A program made the translations under genes and the position numbers. From Pectinophora gossypiella (lineage: Eukaryota > Arthropoda > Insecta > Lepidoptera > Gelechiidae), in NCBI RefSeq assembly GCF_024362695.1, contig NC_065422.1, positions 8,245,534-8,309,533 on the forward strand: a stretch of 64,000 nt of DNA. The letters are read 5' to 3'. Below are positions 52,562-63,638 of this stretch, in pieces (positions within the stretch are counted from its first letter, which is position 1; each line of letters begins with the position of its first letter). The notes below the pieces were generated by a model. That model did not search any database, was not told the DNA's origin, and saw only the letters and a list, made by a program, of their open reading frames with translations.

Positions 52562-52680
52562 CTAGTGAACGTCACAACACTGGCTTTGCACTTTGACAGA
52601 TTTAATAACTCTTATCGTGCATCGAATCTATTGTAAAACATTTTTATATTGAAATGTAAAAAAATGTAATGTATTATATA
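52562..52680 (+). repeat. Repeat Y, copy 1
   Basis: GAACGTCACAACACTGGCTT, TTTGACAGATTTAATAACTC and CTATTGTAAAACATTTT match 61438-61690. That copy is interrupted by SINE-T2. Class unknown. Confidence 0.65.
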
Positions 52681-52689
52681 TGTTATGTT

Positions 52690-52800
52690 AACCGTCGGTC
52701 ACGGTTGCTACTTACTGATGTAAGTACGTATTCGTTACATAATAACCCGTCAGGATTGACAAGGTTGGTTATCCACCTCACAACCCACACGATAGAAGTA
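52690..52800 (+). mobile_element. SINE-T2, diverged 3' half
   Basis: CGTCGGTCACGGTTGCTACT to CACACGATAGAAGTATACG, with a deletion of the GAGCCATGTCAGGGGCC region. Confidence 0.8.
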
Positions 52801-53289
52801 TACGATTGAAATGTAATCAGTACTTCATTATACTGAATTAAACTTTTTGTTTAATAATACATAATGAGGTTTTTGGAAGGGATACCCGCTGAATTTCCAA
52901 ACCCTACTTCTCGATCAGCCGAACCGACGAGTCCACGCTCTATTTCTTTTGCCAGATGAAATGCCTAACCGTCATTTTTTTTCCAGCCACGGGTTCATAT
53001 CTTTCTTGTGTACGTAAAATTGAGTGCAATAAAGTATATAACGCAACGAGTGTTGCGTTTGAAACAATGCAAATGGCTCATTCTATCCGTCCAGCGAATG
53101 ATTCGTCGTACAAAACGCCTAGTTGGATTCGACCGTGAAAATATCCCACAAAGCTGTGACTTTGAGATGCATTCGTCTGTGTATAATCAGCTCGCTTTGA
53201 TCGCCCACTCGGCTAGTTGGCAGTGGGACCAGTTGATACGTAGTTATTCCGTTTAGTATGCTCTTTTCGTATTAATAGAGTAGGTAAAC
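52801..53289. other. No recognised feature
   Basis: 53008-53256 is an 82-codon open frame with no family resemblance; composition alone does not support it as a gene. Confidence 0.35.
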
Positions 53290-53612
53290 ACTGTTGGTGA
53301 CATCGTAATGAACGAGAAAAGACAGATGATTCTGAGTTAATATCAAGTATGATTCTGAGTTGATATCAAGTTGAAATATACGTACAGAATGTTGGTGACA
53401 TCGTAATGAACGAGAAAAGACAGATGATTCTGAGTTGATATCAAGTTGAAATTCCTGTTGAAAAAATCATGAAAATTTTAGTGTTTCCTTTTAATTAAGT
53501 AGGTGTTTTCAGTTCCATACTTTTTTGACAGAAAATTCCACTTGATATCACCTCAGAATCATGATCTGAATCATGCCTCGAATGTTTCGTGTCGATGTCA
53601 CTAACACTGGAT
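53290..53612. mobile_element. Element P, copy 5, with duplicated left arm
   Basis: TGTTGGTGACATCGTAATGA occurs at about 53291 and again at about 53391, with GATTCTGAGTT(A/G)ATATCAAG following each. The left arm is in tandem. The right arm (AAATTCCACTTGATATCACC...GATGTCACTAACACT) is single. Confidence 0.78.
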
Positions 53613-54337
53613 TCCATAATCTCTGTTTACACTGGTAGGAAACAGTCGTAAGTTTATGTACATAATATATGTATATAATATACGAATATGTGTAGGATAA
53701 TATGTGTGTGTGTATGAATGTATAAAAGCGAAAGGACACTCACTCACTGATTGATTCACTCATCACGAAATAACAGAAATCAAAAAATAAATGCTAAAAG
53801 GCTTAATTTCTTTTTGGACGTAGGTGCTCACTAAGACGGGATTATGCGAAATTTAATCCCTATATTTACAGATTAATTCAAAGAAAATAAAATAAAAATA
53901 AGTAATGATCATAATTATTATTACGTATTTTTAGGCAAACAAACAGCTAAATTAAATTTATTTTTCATGTCTCGCTCAAAAATTGTCGAAGCTTTTCGTT
54001 GGAAAGGGATTAAACCGTAATCTGGAAAGGGCGTTTAAAAACTCGATCCTATTGAAATTCATTTTTGAATTACGTCATTTGAACGGCTGCGTTCTGAAGA
54101 TATGGTCGAAGTTCGTTCAGAAACTGCATTGAAAAGACATTCGCACCGTTCATGGGGTCGTACGGAAATCAATAGGTGTTATGTAGTTTTCAATAAACTG
54201 AACTGAACTCATTGTAATTTTATGAACTTAATTGTATTCATCAACACGTCGTATTCGTATTTTGCTTAAACGAACATCGATTAAACACTGTCATTTGCGG
54301 AAAGATTTCATTAGACTACTATCCTTTTTAGATATAT
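53613..54337. other. LN-A tail scrap, otherwise unrecognised
   Basis: 53613-53680 resembles the LN-A tail (CATAATCTCTGTTTACACTG, GTAAGTTTATGTACATAATA). (TATG)n-like sequence runs on to 53730. The rest is unmatched. Confidence 0.45.
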
Positions 54338-54488
54338 CATCATCGACCTACTCGTAGCGTTATCCCGTTTCACACAGCGTCCGCTTACCTAACCTGAAAA
54401 TTTGACAGGTCTGCATTTTTACAGAAGCGACTGCCTGTCTAACCTTCCTACCCGCGAAGGAAAAACCAGCCCAATACAGGTTAGGTCC
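54338..54488 (-). mobile_element. SINE-T3, 5'-truncated
   Basis: CATCATCGACCTACTCGTAG to AGCCCAATACAGGTTAGG. Head missing. Confidence 0.88.
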
Positions 54489-54552
54489 TTTTCAAATTTA
54501 GTAGTACCTATCCTTTTCAGAGCTATTATCCGGTACTAAATTTGGATGTGGC

Positions 54553-54660
54553 ATGGGAGGAATGGAAGAAACGGAAGTGGTGTGTCAGGATCCAAGTAAG
54601 TGGAATTGCGTTGTTCTCTGCCAACCCCAGCGGAAAATAGCCGTGATCTTATGTACGTAT
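54553..54660 (+). pseudogene. LN-A LINE C-terminus, diverged
   Basis: GGAAGTGGTGTGTCAGGATC, GTAAGTGGAATTGCGTTGTT and the tail GATCTTATGTACG. The VCQDPSKWNCVVL-like reading is broken. Confidence 0.6.
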
Positions 54661-55364
54661 CTGTATTTAGATATGTAAGTAGTAGTATCATAATTCTGAT
54701 TCTGAAACCGCTTAGGTTAAAGAATTATTATAAAACATTATTTATCAAATCAAATATACTTTATTGCACAGAACTAAATTTCAACAATCAGACATAACAC
54801 ATGAATACAGTACAATATACAGCAAGTAGTATCAATAAAGCAGTAGAGAGAGTAGTAGTAGGAGTAGTGGAGTAGTGTAGTGTAGTGTTGTGTAGTAGTG
54901 GAGTAGTAGTGTGTAGTGTGTAGTATTTATCAATAAACGATACACCTTTTGTTCCAGGTATAACCCTGCCTACCTCTTCGTGGATACAGGTGTGATGCTG
55001 TTATATTATAATTATAATAAACGAGATTGTTCGGGACGACATAGGAATTTTTTATGTGGGACAAAACTCAGTGGGACAAACGAAGAATAAATCCCTTCAT
55101 GTAAGTATTTCAACTGGTTATTGATAAAGAAAAAACATAATGCATTGTCATTTGGTCATTATCATGTCGAATATGTCATATATGTCATATATGGTGCTCT
55201 GGCTTGAGGTATTTAGTTGTTTATCTGTGGGGTTACGGGAGCGAGTTCTCATAGACGTAGGTTTGTTCGATTCGTGTAATTGCAAAAAAGTTCTAGTACT
55301 GTAGCAATGTAGCTTCAATCACACGTCAGCGTGTAGAGGTGATAGTGTATATTGGACTGGGAAT
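54661..55364. other. TL2 and TL3 scraps, GTAGT-rich tract
   Basis: 54745-54825 minus-strand TL2 (ATACTTTATTGCACAGAACT). 54833-54925 low-complexity GTAGT/AGTAG tract. 54962-55015 TL3 (TACCTCTTCGTGGATACAGG). The rest is unmatched. Confidence 0.6.
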
Positions 55365-55585
55365 CACATACCAGTGACGAATGGCACCAAAAGCAAAGTT
55401 ACATGTTGGCAATTTCACTAACACAGTTGCGTCGACCATTATAGCCAGCGATACGGCTTACCACGTAACGCGTTGTTCTAACAGAAAGCTCGGTGAGACG
55501 TGGGTACTCAGTTCATCTTGCGATGGATATAGCACTGGCTCAATTGGGAATATAGTCTAGATTTTATGTTACATTATGTCCTTTC
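55365..55585 (+). mobile_element. SINE-T4, nearly complete, head diverged
   Basis: ACCAGTGACGAATGGCACCA (degraded head), AGCCAGCGATACGGCTTACC, AGAAAGCTCGGTGAGACGTG, CAATTGGGAATATAGTCTAG, and a TTATGTTACATTATG tail. Confidence 0.82.
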
Positions 55586-55977
55586 CATATCCCGGGTGTA
55601 TGGAGTCCCGGACTTTTGGAAGGCAGCCGTGGAGCCGAAGCCAACGCGTAGAGCACACGTACGCGCGCGTTTAGAAGTTTCGTTCCTAAAATTACTCCCA
55701 AGGTTTAAATAAATAAATCTTTATTCTCAATAAGAATATAAATTCACTTAATTGAGAACTTAAAAACTAAGTATACGTACAAAAGCATTTTGAGGGTATA
55801 TTATGATAAATAAGAGCTACAATATACTTTTTTACTTGCTTAGTGATTATTTAGAAGATAATATCTATAAATAAGATAATATATACCTATCATATTATGA
55901 ACGCATGGAATTAACTGTCTAGGAACTGATATTAGGCAGCTAAATTACTCAATTGTATAACAATATTTTGTTTAATT
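55586..55977. other. No recognised feature
   Basis: 55610-55700 is GC-richer (CGGACTTTTGGAAGGCAGCC). 55705-55790 may be a diverged LINE tail (AAATAAATAAATCTTTATTC). No coding signal. Confidence 0.4.
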
Positions 55978-56165
55978 TTTTTTAAGGAACGTCTAGGGCC
56001 CTGTGCCGAGGTTTTTCTTGCAGGTTCTTTTCCCCGGCTATACAGATTGTGAGAGGCTGCAGTAGTTTTAGACGGATGAGACGTTCGTTATGTAAAAATT
56101 GACGATTCAAAGTGTAACTATGTTACCTACTGAGTAAAAATATTTTTGAATTTGAATTTGAACTT
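55978..56165 (+). mobile_element. TL1 LINE tail, best copy
   Basis: TTTAAGGAACGTCTAGGGCC, GAGGTTTTTCTTGCAGGTTC, TTCAAAGTGTAACTATGTTA, then ATTTTTGAATTTGAATTTGA. Uninterrupted. Confidence 0.8.
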
Positions 56166-56685
56166 ACTGGGAGGTCCACAATTTCGTTATTGTAAAATAC
56201 TGGAGAAAAATATATGTATATTTTTTTCATTTTTTTTTAAATTGACCCGATCGGGAAACGAATCCTTCACGGTTTGGTCGTTGAGTCTACCCGTTACACC
56301 ACAAAGCTCGCTCGATTATAAAACATGGGTAATTTCCATGCGAAGGAACGGGCAAAATTTACAATAGAAACACGTGTTGTTAAGATGACCTTGAACTTGA
56401 ATGACCCTTGTCTGCCGCTCAAACAATACCTTTTAACGATGTCGTGTCGTGACTCCGATTTATATCGCCAGGAGAATGACCCTAGTATGTAGAATATAGA
56501 CTTGAGTATATTTGCCAGCCCGACTGACCTTAGCTTTCGTAGTAGTAGTTTGACGTCATAAATCCGTTGTGGACTTGTCTAAAGGTGTGCCTACCCCTAC
56601 GTGTATACAGACGTGATGCTATGTTAGTAGCAAAGAAGTATTTTAATATGTAGCTCACAGCACCAGATTTACTATTTGTAAAATA
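56166..56685. other. Unrecognised, with TL3 scrap
   Basis: 56583-56630 is a TL3 tail (GCCTACCCCTACGTGTATAC). The rest is unmatched. Confidence 0.45.
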
Positions 56686-56700
56686 TAAGCATATAAATAG

Positions 56701-56852
56701 CCGTTGGTCAAGGCTATTAGCCGTAAAAACACCTCCACCAACCCGCAGTGGAGCAGCGTGGTTGAGTACGCTCCATACCCCCTCCGGTTGATTGAGGGGA
56801 GGCCTGTGCCCAGCAGTGGGACGTATATAGGCTGTTTATGTATGTATGTATG
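56701..56852 (+). mobile_element. SINE-T1, 5'-truncated, 15-base target duplication
   Basis: TAAGCATATAAATAG at 56686-56700 and 56853-56867. It begins in the central domain (GCCGTTGGTCAAGGCTATTA) and ends with the tail and (TATG)4. Confidence 0.95.
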
Positions 56853-57055
56853 TAAGCATATAAATAGTAAATCAGTAAAGAAAACAAATCCTTTAAAGAT
56901 AGGAAAAAATCGATACTAAACCGGAGATAGCAAACCAATTTGAAGCTTATCACATCGATAACAACACGGTATTTGCATTTACTTATCTACAGCTAGTGTT
57001 GTATGTTCCAATTTAAACGGTACGTCCCGAATTCTTTCACTAGGATACCATGGTG

Positions 57056-57282
57056 ACTTTTTTTGACGTGACTTATTGTAGATTTGCCGCAGATGACATT
57101 AACTACTTGGCCGGACAAATGGGGAGCGCTGAAGGCTCTCACCCGGTACAAAGTTTAAGACAACAGGCCTCGAGGTCTGAGAGGAAAAAAATATTTGAAA
57201 TAATTAATCGACCCTAGAGGGTCGATAGCGATAAGCGCTGATTGAGGGAAATCGTCGACCACGCCGGCGGGGTCGGTATCGG
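57056..57282 (-). mobile_element. RetA, 5'-truncated, 13-base target duplication
   Basis: GGATACCATGGTG at 57043-57055 and 57283-57295. T-run, then GACGTGACTTATTGTAGATT, ending GGTCGGTATCGG. A stretch between AACAGGCCT and GAGGTCTGAG is deleted. Confidence 0.93.
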
Positions 57283-57295
57283 GGATACCATGGTG

Positions 57296-57595
57296 CCGCA
57301 ATCACGCTCGCGCTACCAAAAAATGTACGCAGTTGATTCTGGGAGTCTTGTCGATAATTTTATCAGGGCTATCATGCGCAAAGTGATTAAATTATTTTCG
57401 ATATTTCATTACATGTCTTTTTTGTCTATGGAAAGGAGACATATTTTATTTGTAAATATTACAATACAAAACTGAATACAAAGTCATATTAACAATTCAA
57501 GTTATACGTCATACAAATCACTACTTAGTAATTTAGTCATTAGCCGTCGTCTCTCTTGTCACGTAGGTCAGCTGGAAGTAAAAAAAAGAAAAAAA
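57296..57595. other. No recognised feature
   Basis: Unmatched. Confidence 0.3.
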
Positions 57596-57692
57596 GAAAT
57601 CTCTTTGTTTAGAGATAAGCTTGCCTGTACTATCTGTTTTCTTTGTATGTTTCTTGTATCTGTTTTATTGTGTACAAATAAATAAATAAATA
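57596..57692 (+). mobile_element. TL2 LINE tail
   Basis: AATCTCTTTGTTTAGAGATA, AGCTTGCCTGTACTATCTGT, GTACAAATAAATAAATAAAT. Confidence 0.7.
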
Positions 57693-57699
57693 ATAAATG

Positions 57700-58010
57700 A
57701 CGAACCCCCCCCACCCTTGTTGTTCCAGGCGCAAAGATCCCCATTACACTCGCCGCATTATTTCGTTTAATGGTGATGGACAACCTTCTCCCCAAATCTG
57801 CGTCCCAATTTCGTATATTCGTTTGCTTTTTTAATCCAGACCACACCCCGGGCACTTCATACAAGCAACCTCTTTTACACACAGACACCACAGATTGACG
57901 TTATCGTACACGTGCATCTGTGTGTGTGACGTCTGACGCCATACGATTCAAGTCTAAACTACGTTCGAGGGGTGGGGGGGGACCTAAGGAAGCGGAGAGT
58001 TGCCGTTCTA
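57700..58010 (-). mobile_element. W unit, copy 3
   Basis: On the minus strand it starts TAGAACGGCAACTCTCCGCT, as in the two composites. It runs through CGTATGGCGTCAGACGTCAC to a frame starting MKCPGCGLD. Beyond that it diverges (AAAAAGCAAACGAATATACG) and lacks the RetA tail. It may therefore preserve more of the true W element. Confidence 0.7.
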
Positions 58011-58019
58011 TACGTAGTA

Positions 58020-58352
58020 CATACATACATACATAAACAGCCTATATACGTCCCACTGCTGGGCACCCCTCAATCAACCGGAGGGGGTATGGAGCATACT
58101 CCACCACGCTGCTCCACTGCTGGTTGGTGGAGGTGTTTTTACGGCTAATAGCCGGGACCAACGGCTTAAGGTGCCCTCCGAAGCACGGAATCATCTTACC
58201 TTTTCGGACAATCAGGTGATTCAAGCCTGAAAAGTCCTTACCAAACAAAGGACAGTCTCACAAAGTGATTTCGACAATGTCCCCATCGGGAATCGAACCC
58301 GGACCTCCAGATCGTGAGCCTAACGCTGTAACCACTAGACCACGGAGGCTGT
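58020..58352 (-). mobile_element. SINE-T1, full length, inserted beside W
   Basis: A 9-base duplication, TACGTAGTA, at 58011-58019 and 58353-58361. Head, central domain and tail with (CATA)n on the plus strand. A 9-base deletion removes AGGCCTCC near the tail. Confidence 0.93.
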
Positions 58353-59309
58353 TACGTAGTATTCTTTCTTATTCTATGTCCAGACTTCGAATCCCACGTC
58401 CCGGTTCTTTCACCCCACTGTCCCGCCTCGATACGTCGCATCAGGCAACGGTATCTACCTATATTTGGAACTAAATTTTCCTCTAGAGGTAGCTGATTTT
58501 ATGCATAGATTTCATACATTATTTATGAGCCTAGTCTCGTTCCCAAAAGCCAATGAACATTTCTAGGTTAGAGTGGTGAATTTCCGAAACTAAAACCGAA
58601 TCCGAATATTCTAGTTATTTAGAATAAGGAGAAAGCACAGATGTTCAAGTATCAAAAAGTAAAGTGTTAGATCTCTCTCTCGCGCTCATGTCTTCCTCTC
58701 TTTCGCTCAATATTATTCCTTCTATGATGTTCTTTTTTATAAATGAATCGTGTCGTATCAGGTGGTCAATCAATGTCCTCCCTGATTCTTGTTTCTTCAA
58801 CTCTTTCCAGCACTTTTTTCATGTGACACCATTTCAGTCCAGGCTTGGTATGTTATGTAATTACTAAATTATATCAGTAATGTTACTCACGCCCGTTTAG
58901 AAATGTGCAGAACCACAAGTAAGATAACTTGTAGCCTAACTTGGTATTAAAGTCGAGAAGAATTAAAATATTCTTCATACAATACTTTTACACGAATATT
59001 CACTTACTAACGCAAGCATACATTTCGCAGTAAAACCAAGGGCTAATCCACAGAACAAACAACTCGATTAGATGTGGTTTAAGTTTAAAATCGTTTAGAA
59101 AGTGATGTAACTTTAGAATTACCGCAATAGAGTCGTCATTCAATTGTGATCGTTTCGCAAAGCGCGCCTCTTGCGCAAATGTGTAGGCGAACAAAGAAAC
59201 CGAGTTGTGATGCTGAGAACGAGAATATACTTTGGAAAACGATATAGATACTTATTTTTCTGTCCTTGTTAATTTTACTGATGTGTGTACAATTAAGCAA
59301 AAAAAGCTA
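58353..59309. other. No recognised feature
   Basis: Unmatched AT-rich sequence; short open frames without resemblance. Confidence 0.35.
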
Positions 59310-59390
59310 TGGATGAGACTTGCACAGGACCAAAAAGGATGGCGTGAAAGAGAGGAGGCCTATACCCAGCAGTAGGTGGATAATAGATAG
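59310..59390 (+). pseudogene. LN-D: RTE LINE last 27 codons
   Basis: WMRLAQDQKGWREREEAYTQ Q, in-frame TAG, VDNR, stop at 59388-59390. Same family as 33369-33606, opposite strand. Confidence 0.8.
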
Positions 59391-60351
59391 TACAATAAAG
59401 AGTGTATAATAATAATACGTACCAAGTACTTTAATGCTATGTATGGTCAGGAAATAAAAAAAAATTAAAGATCCCCGTCTTGAGTAATAACGGCCATATA
59501 GTTCTCTAATATTTTATCGGATGAAATCTTTAGCGCTTCTATTACTTCGATGTGGTTCGGTCAAGTGGAGAAAATCTAATATATGGAAAATGTCATAAAA
59601 ACAAACAGCACAATATTGAGATATCCCTAACTGAAAGGACTAAGTAAGTACTTAATTTATTTTTTAAGGAACGATGAGTCATCTTCTGAAAGCCTGTTTA
59701 AAATGTATTATTACAAAATCAGAAGTTACCATCGGAAATGAAAGTAGAAATACTCAAGTTGCGCGACGAAAAATTGCATACAAATTTACAAAGCATAAGA
59801 GCGATCTCTTCCAGACAATCTTCGACAGAGGATATAGTACAGTTGTACAGCTGCAGTGTAGCTCGCAAAAAAGTGAAATAAAATAAAGAAATAAAAAATG
59901 TTACTTTCATTATAACGTAACGTTACAATATCGTTCCTCACATCAAAACGCCAAATGATTAATGGAGATGATGTCTTAGTGCCTTTCCTGTCTGTGCCTT
60001 TCTAAAATCTATAACGTCGACTTAAATGTCAAGTCATATTGGTAACATTAATAAAATTCTTTATGTTTTTTTATGACGCCACGTTTATGTGTGCGTATTG
60101 GATTTATTTTACGTTACGTTAACCTTTTTTTAGATGTGCTGCGTTGAAAAATTGGTAATCTGTGTTTGTTCAGTGGGCATTAAGTTTGATGTAATTAAAA
60201 TCTGAATACATGCAAATAAAAAGTAAGTATAATGAACAGGTCTCACATTTAAAGATGTAGCAACCTTGTAAGTCCAGATTTCTGTATTACCTGCAACAAA
60301 ATTAACAAATATAATTAAGTAGGCATTGGTGCTAATTCCTGTAAATACCAT
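59391..60351. other. Unrecognised; possible TL2-like scrap
   Basis: 59805-59890 (GATCTCTTCCAGACAATCTT, TACAGCTGCAGTGTAGCTCG) resembles the region around 3880-3900. A 70-codon frame over it is probably incidental. Confidence 0.35.
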
Positions 60352-60584
60352 CTAATTTTATTTTAAGTTATATCTGTCATTTTCTTATCCGCCGAAAAGG
60401 AAAGGGACGGGTCACACGTCAATTTTAAGCACAAATCTAAACCAACCGTCTAAAAATTTTACATCAGTCAATAACCCGACACATAAATTTACTCATTCTT
60501 CCTAAAATTAAGAGCTGTGAATCATCCGTCCCTTTCCTTTTCGACGGATATGAAAATGACGAATATAACTTAAAATAAAATTAG
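60352..60584. mobile_element. Hairpin MITE
   Basis: Arms of about 60 bases: CTAATTTTATTTTAAGTTAT...CCGAAAAGGAAAGGGACGG at the left, nearly identical on the other strand at the right. 233 bases; no second copy here. Confidence 0.82.
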
Positions 60585-60654
60585 GCGGTGTGTCCAGGAA
60601 TCGGGGCCATTATAATATTATTATGTCAGTAAGACCGAAGAAGTTCGATTCGAT

Positions 60655-61440
60655 TGAGCCGTGGTAGGTCAGTTGGGAGAACGCTTGCTTCTCACTTTAA
60701 GGTCGCAGATTCGAATCCAGCACAGGTCTGAACCAGAGATTGACGAAATTGTTTTCGAATTCATGTTTGGATCATATGATTATTAACGTGCTCAGTGTTG
60801 GCAACACCAACATCCCGACGACCCTATTACTCTAGCCATAGAGGCAGCCAATCAGCTCGCGACACCAAACACTTCAGGACCCCGATACCGACCCCGCCGG
60901 CGTGGTCGACGATTTCCCTCATTCAGCGCTTATCGCTATCGACCCATTTCTCTTCTCTATCGATTAATTCAATTCAAATATTTTTCCTCTCAGACGACGC
61001 CCTGAGCCGAGGTTTGCGCCCAACTGGGCACCGGGTGAGAGCCTTCAGCGCTCCCCATCTGTCCGGCCAAGTAGTTAATGCCATCTGCGGCAAATCTACA
61101 ACAAGTCACTTAAAAAAAAAAGGCAACACCAACTAAAATACTTTTTTTGTGAGTTAATTTTTATCCTGTCACTTTCTCTCGCTCTGTGTAACAAGCATCA
61201 TATTATATACCTACGCGTTGCCAATTAATCTATTCATCTCAAGTTGGGCGTTTAATTGGAAGACCAGACTTCAACACTCAGTGCTGAAGGAAAACATCGC
61301 GAGCAAACCCACATTCCGGAGAAATGCATTTTCGGAGGTATGTGACCTAACCTGTATTGGGCTGGTTTTCCCTTTGCGGGTTAGGTCAGACTGGCAATCG
61401 TCTCTGTAAAAAACCGGACCTGTCAAATCTTCAGGTAATG
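60655..61440 (+). mobile_element. SINE-T3 split by an insertion
   Basis: Head GAGCCGTGGTAGGTCAGTTG with B-box-like GATTCGAATCC at 60655-60797. The rest of the SINE resumes at 61277 (CTCAGTGCTGAAGGAAAACA) and runs to 61440. CTCAGTG occurs at 60791-60797 and 61277-61283. The 479-base insert itself contains a complete RetA. Confidence 0.88.
60812..61121 (+). mobile_element. RetA, full length, 12-base target duplication
   Basis: GGCAACACCAAC at 60800-60811 and 61122-61133. Starts ATCCCGACGACCCTATTACT, about 20 bases longer at the 5' end than the 47391 copy. Ends in ten A residues. About 35 bases of the middle region (CTCAGGCCTGTTG...) are missing. Confidence 0.93.
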
Positions 61441-61454
61441 AACGTCATAACACT

Positions 61455-61610
61455 TCTTCGTCTTCTTTCGTGTGGGTTGTGAGGTGGATTACCAACCTCA
61501 TCAACCCTGGTGTCTATTGAGCCGCCAAAGGCCCCTGACATGGCTCATGCAACGACTACTTACTTACATCAGTAAGTAGTAACCGGGACCAACGGCTTAA
61601 CGCTATAGCG
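61455..61610 (-). mobile_element. SINE-T2, 5'-truncated, 12-base target duplication
   Basis: CGTCATAACACT at 61443-61454 and 61611-61622. Tail to the start of the central domain. It is inserted in repeat Y. Confidence 0.93.
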
Positions 61611-61910
61611 CGTCATAACACTAGCTGACGTACTTTGACAGATCTAATTCTTACCGCGCATTGAGACTATTGTAAAATTTTATCTTATTGAAATACAATC
61701 TGATAAGAACTGGTCAAATCAAATCAAATATACTTTATTGCACAGAACTAAAATTTCAACAATCAGACATAACACATGAAAACAGTACAATTTGGGCGGC
61801 CTTATTGCTCTAGAGCAATTTCTTCCAGGCAACCACCAAAAGGAAACAAACATTCACTAAAACTGGTCTAAACTGGTTTAAACTGGTCTTTCTATTTAAG
61901 TAATATTATA
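61611..61910. repeat. Rest of repeat Y and a TL2 tail
   Basis: 61611-61690 continues Y (GACGTACTTTGACAGATCTA). 61720-61850 is a minus-strand TL2 tail (GGGCGGCCTTATTGCTCTAG). A small AAACTGGTCT/TAAACTGGTT tandem follows. Confidence 0.65.
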
Positions 61911-62144
61911 CAGGGTGTTAGTGACATCGTTACGAAAACTTTGAGGTATGACTCAGACCATGATTCTGAGTTAATATACAGTGGAATTTGCCGTCGCAAC
62001 ATTTGTTTTTTTTTTTAGTTTTTTTTTTAATTACTTATTTTCAATTCTATGCTTTTGCGATGGAAAATTCCACTTGATATCAGCTCAGAATCATGTGCTG
62101 AATTATCCCTCAAAATTTTCGTTACCATGGTCACTTCCACACCG
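61911..62144. mobile_element. Element P, copy 6 (single unit)
   Basis: CAGGGTGTTAGTGACATCGT to CCATGGTCACTTCCACACC, a diverged palindrome of 234 bases with no second unit or linker beside it. Confidence 0.82.
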
Positions 62145-62442
62145 TATAGAGGTACACTTCTTTCTTCTAAACCGTTATTACCTCACGTACCTCCACGATT
62201 TTATTTTATGTCATATCGTAAAGGCGAATGTGTATATTTAAGTAGGCACCATAAGGGTGTGTTTCCAGAGCGCACACATCATTCCGATGATAAAATAAAC
62301 ATGCTTTGAAAGAGAATGTTGTATTTTATGAGTTATGTTTTGCCGGTATAACCGCTTCGCTTGCGCTTTCAGTAGCGAGTTGCGTGTTTTTCAGTGATGA
62401 AGCTTGGAGGTACGCACACATACGTTATATATTATGCATACA
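62145..62442. other. No recognised feature
   Basis: Unmatched. Confidence 0.3.
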
Positions 62443-62728
62443 CATCACCACCCCATTAACGTCCCCACTGCTGGGGCACGGGCCTTCCCTATGGATGAAT
62501 AGGGATATCGGGCCTTAAACCACCACGCGGGCCCAGTGTGAATTGGTGGTTATTAACGACTGCTAATGCAGCCGAGACCAACGGCTTAACGTGCCTTCCG
62601 AAGCACGGAGGAGCTCGAGATGAAAACTTTTTTTTCGTGGTCACCCATCCTATGACCGGCCTTTGCGAAAGTTGCTTTACTTCAACAATCGCAGACCGAG
62701 CGCGTTTACCGCTGCGCCACCGAGCTCC
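62443..62728 (-). mobile_element. SINE-5S, copy 2
   Basis: On the minus strand: GAGCTCGGTGGCGCAGCGGT, GAAGTAAAGCAAC, GGATGGGTGACCA, central domain, tail CCCAGCAGTGGGGACGTTAA. Very similar to 22920-23214; the A-run in the middle is a little shorter. Confidence 0.93.
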
Positions 62729-63062
62729 TCAATTTATTGTATCCTTAAAATAAACATTTTACTTACCTACTTACTTATCCCGATTAACCCAGAAGAGTTG
62801 AGAAAAACTTCTAAGATATTAGATGATGCCTAGGTACATAGTATATATTTGCACAACAATTTTGAGCTACTAGAACAAAATACGAACAATTTACAACATA
62901 AACATTTCTCTTAAGTAATACTCCGACCTGGGACCCGAAGGTAAAAACAGTTTACCTAAACTACTAGGGAAGTGAATGTAAAGGTTCTTGTTTAGAAAAT
63001 CACGACTTGACACGCTATACCAGGAGTGGACTAACTTCGAAGAAATACCACCATACAATACT
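62729..63062. other. No recognised feature
   Basis: Unmatched. Confidence 0.3.
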
Positions 63063-63190
63063 AATTTAAATATACTTTATTGCACCAAAATAAAAGGGAA
63101 TATTTACAATAGACTCTTTACTAGGCACATGGCAAACGGCGGCCTTATCGCTTAAAGCGATTCCTTCCAGACAACCGTAAGGCGACGAAA
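63063..63190 (-). mobile_element. TL2 LINE tail, best copy
   Basis: On the minus strand GGTTGTCTGGAAGGAATCGC, GATAAGGCCGCCGTTTGCCA, ending TGCAATAAAGTATATTTAAA. Confidence 0.82.
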
Positions 63191-63638
63191 AATATAAAAA
63201 TTGAAATTGAAAGATTGCGGGTACAAACTACAAGTACAACTTCGCAATAAATACATGCACAATAATAAATAAATACTTAAAATAGATACAAGAATAAAAT
63301 ATAATATAAGTACCTATATAAATAGTACATACAAAATGCCAAATAATAAGCAACTCAAGAGGTACAGAATATAAACAACAGAACACACTTCATTATAAAA
63401 ACAATAATTTACAATATTAAAAAGGAAAAGAAAAAGTATATTTGAGTACAATCAAACATACATAGATAAGATAACGCCTATTGCCCTATGGGGTAGGCAG
63501 AGACCACGGAATTCAAGCTCAGGATCGTAGCCTGACACACCACCTTCACTTCCTCCACTCTCATCAAACACTACACAATACAAAGACGTAGAGATAACAG
63601 TCACTTTCACAGATTCGAGATTTCGGATGAGAGGCTGG
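63191..63638. other. Unrecognised, with a diverged LN-A tail
   Basis: 63459-63580 resembles LN-A in reverse complement (AACGCCTATTGCCCTATGGG, CTTCACTTCCTCCACTCTCA). 63230-63450 is AT-rich and unmatched. Confidence 0.5.

Noticed and set aside
53008..53256. An 82-codon plus frame as a host exon
   Set aside because: No family resemblance, no splice context I can defend, and an overlapping frame of similar length in the same region.
59674..59886. A 70-codon plus frame as a gene
   Set aside because: It runs into a LINE-tail-like segment (TACAGCTGCAGTGTAGCTCG), and an antisense frame of similar length overlaps it.
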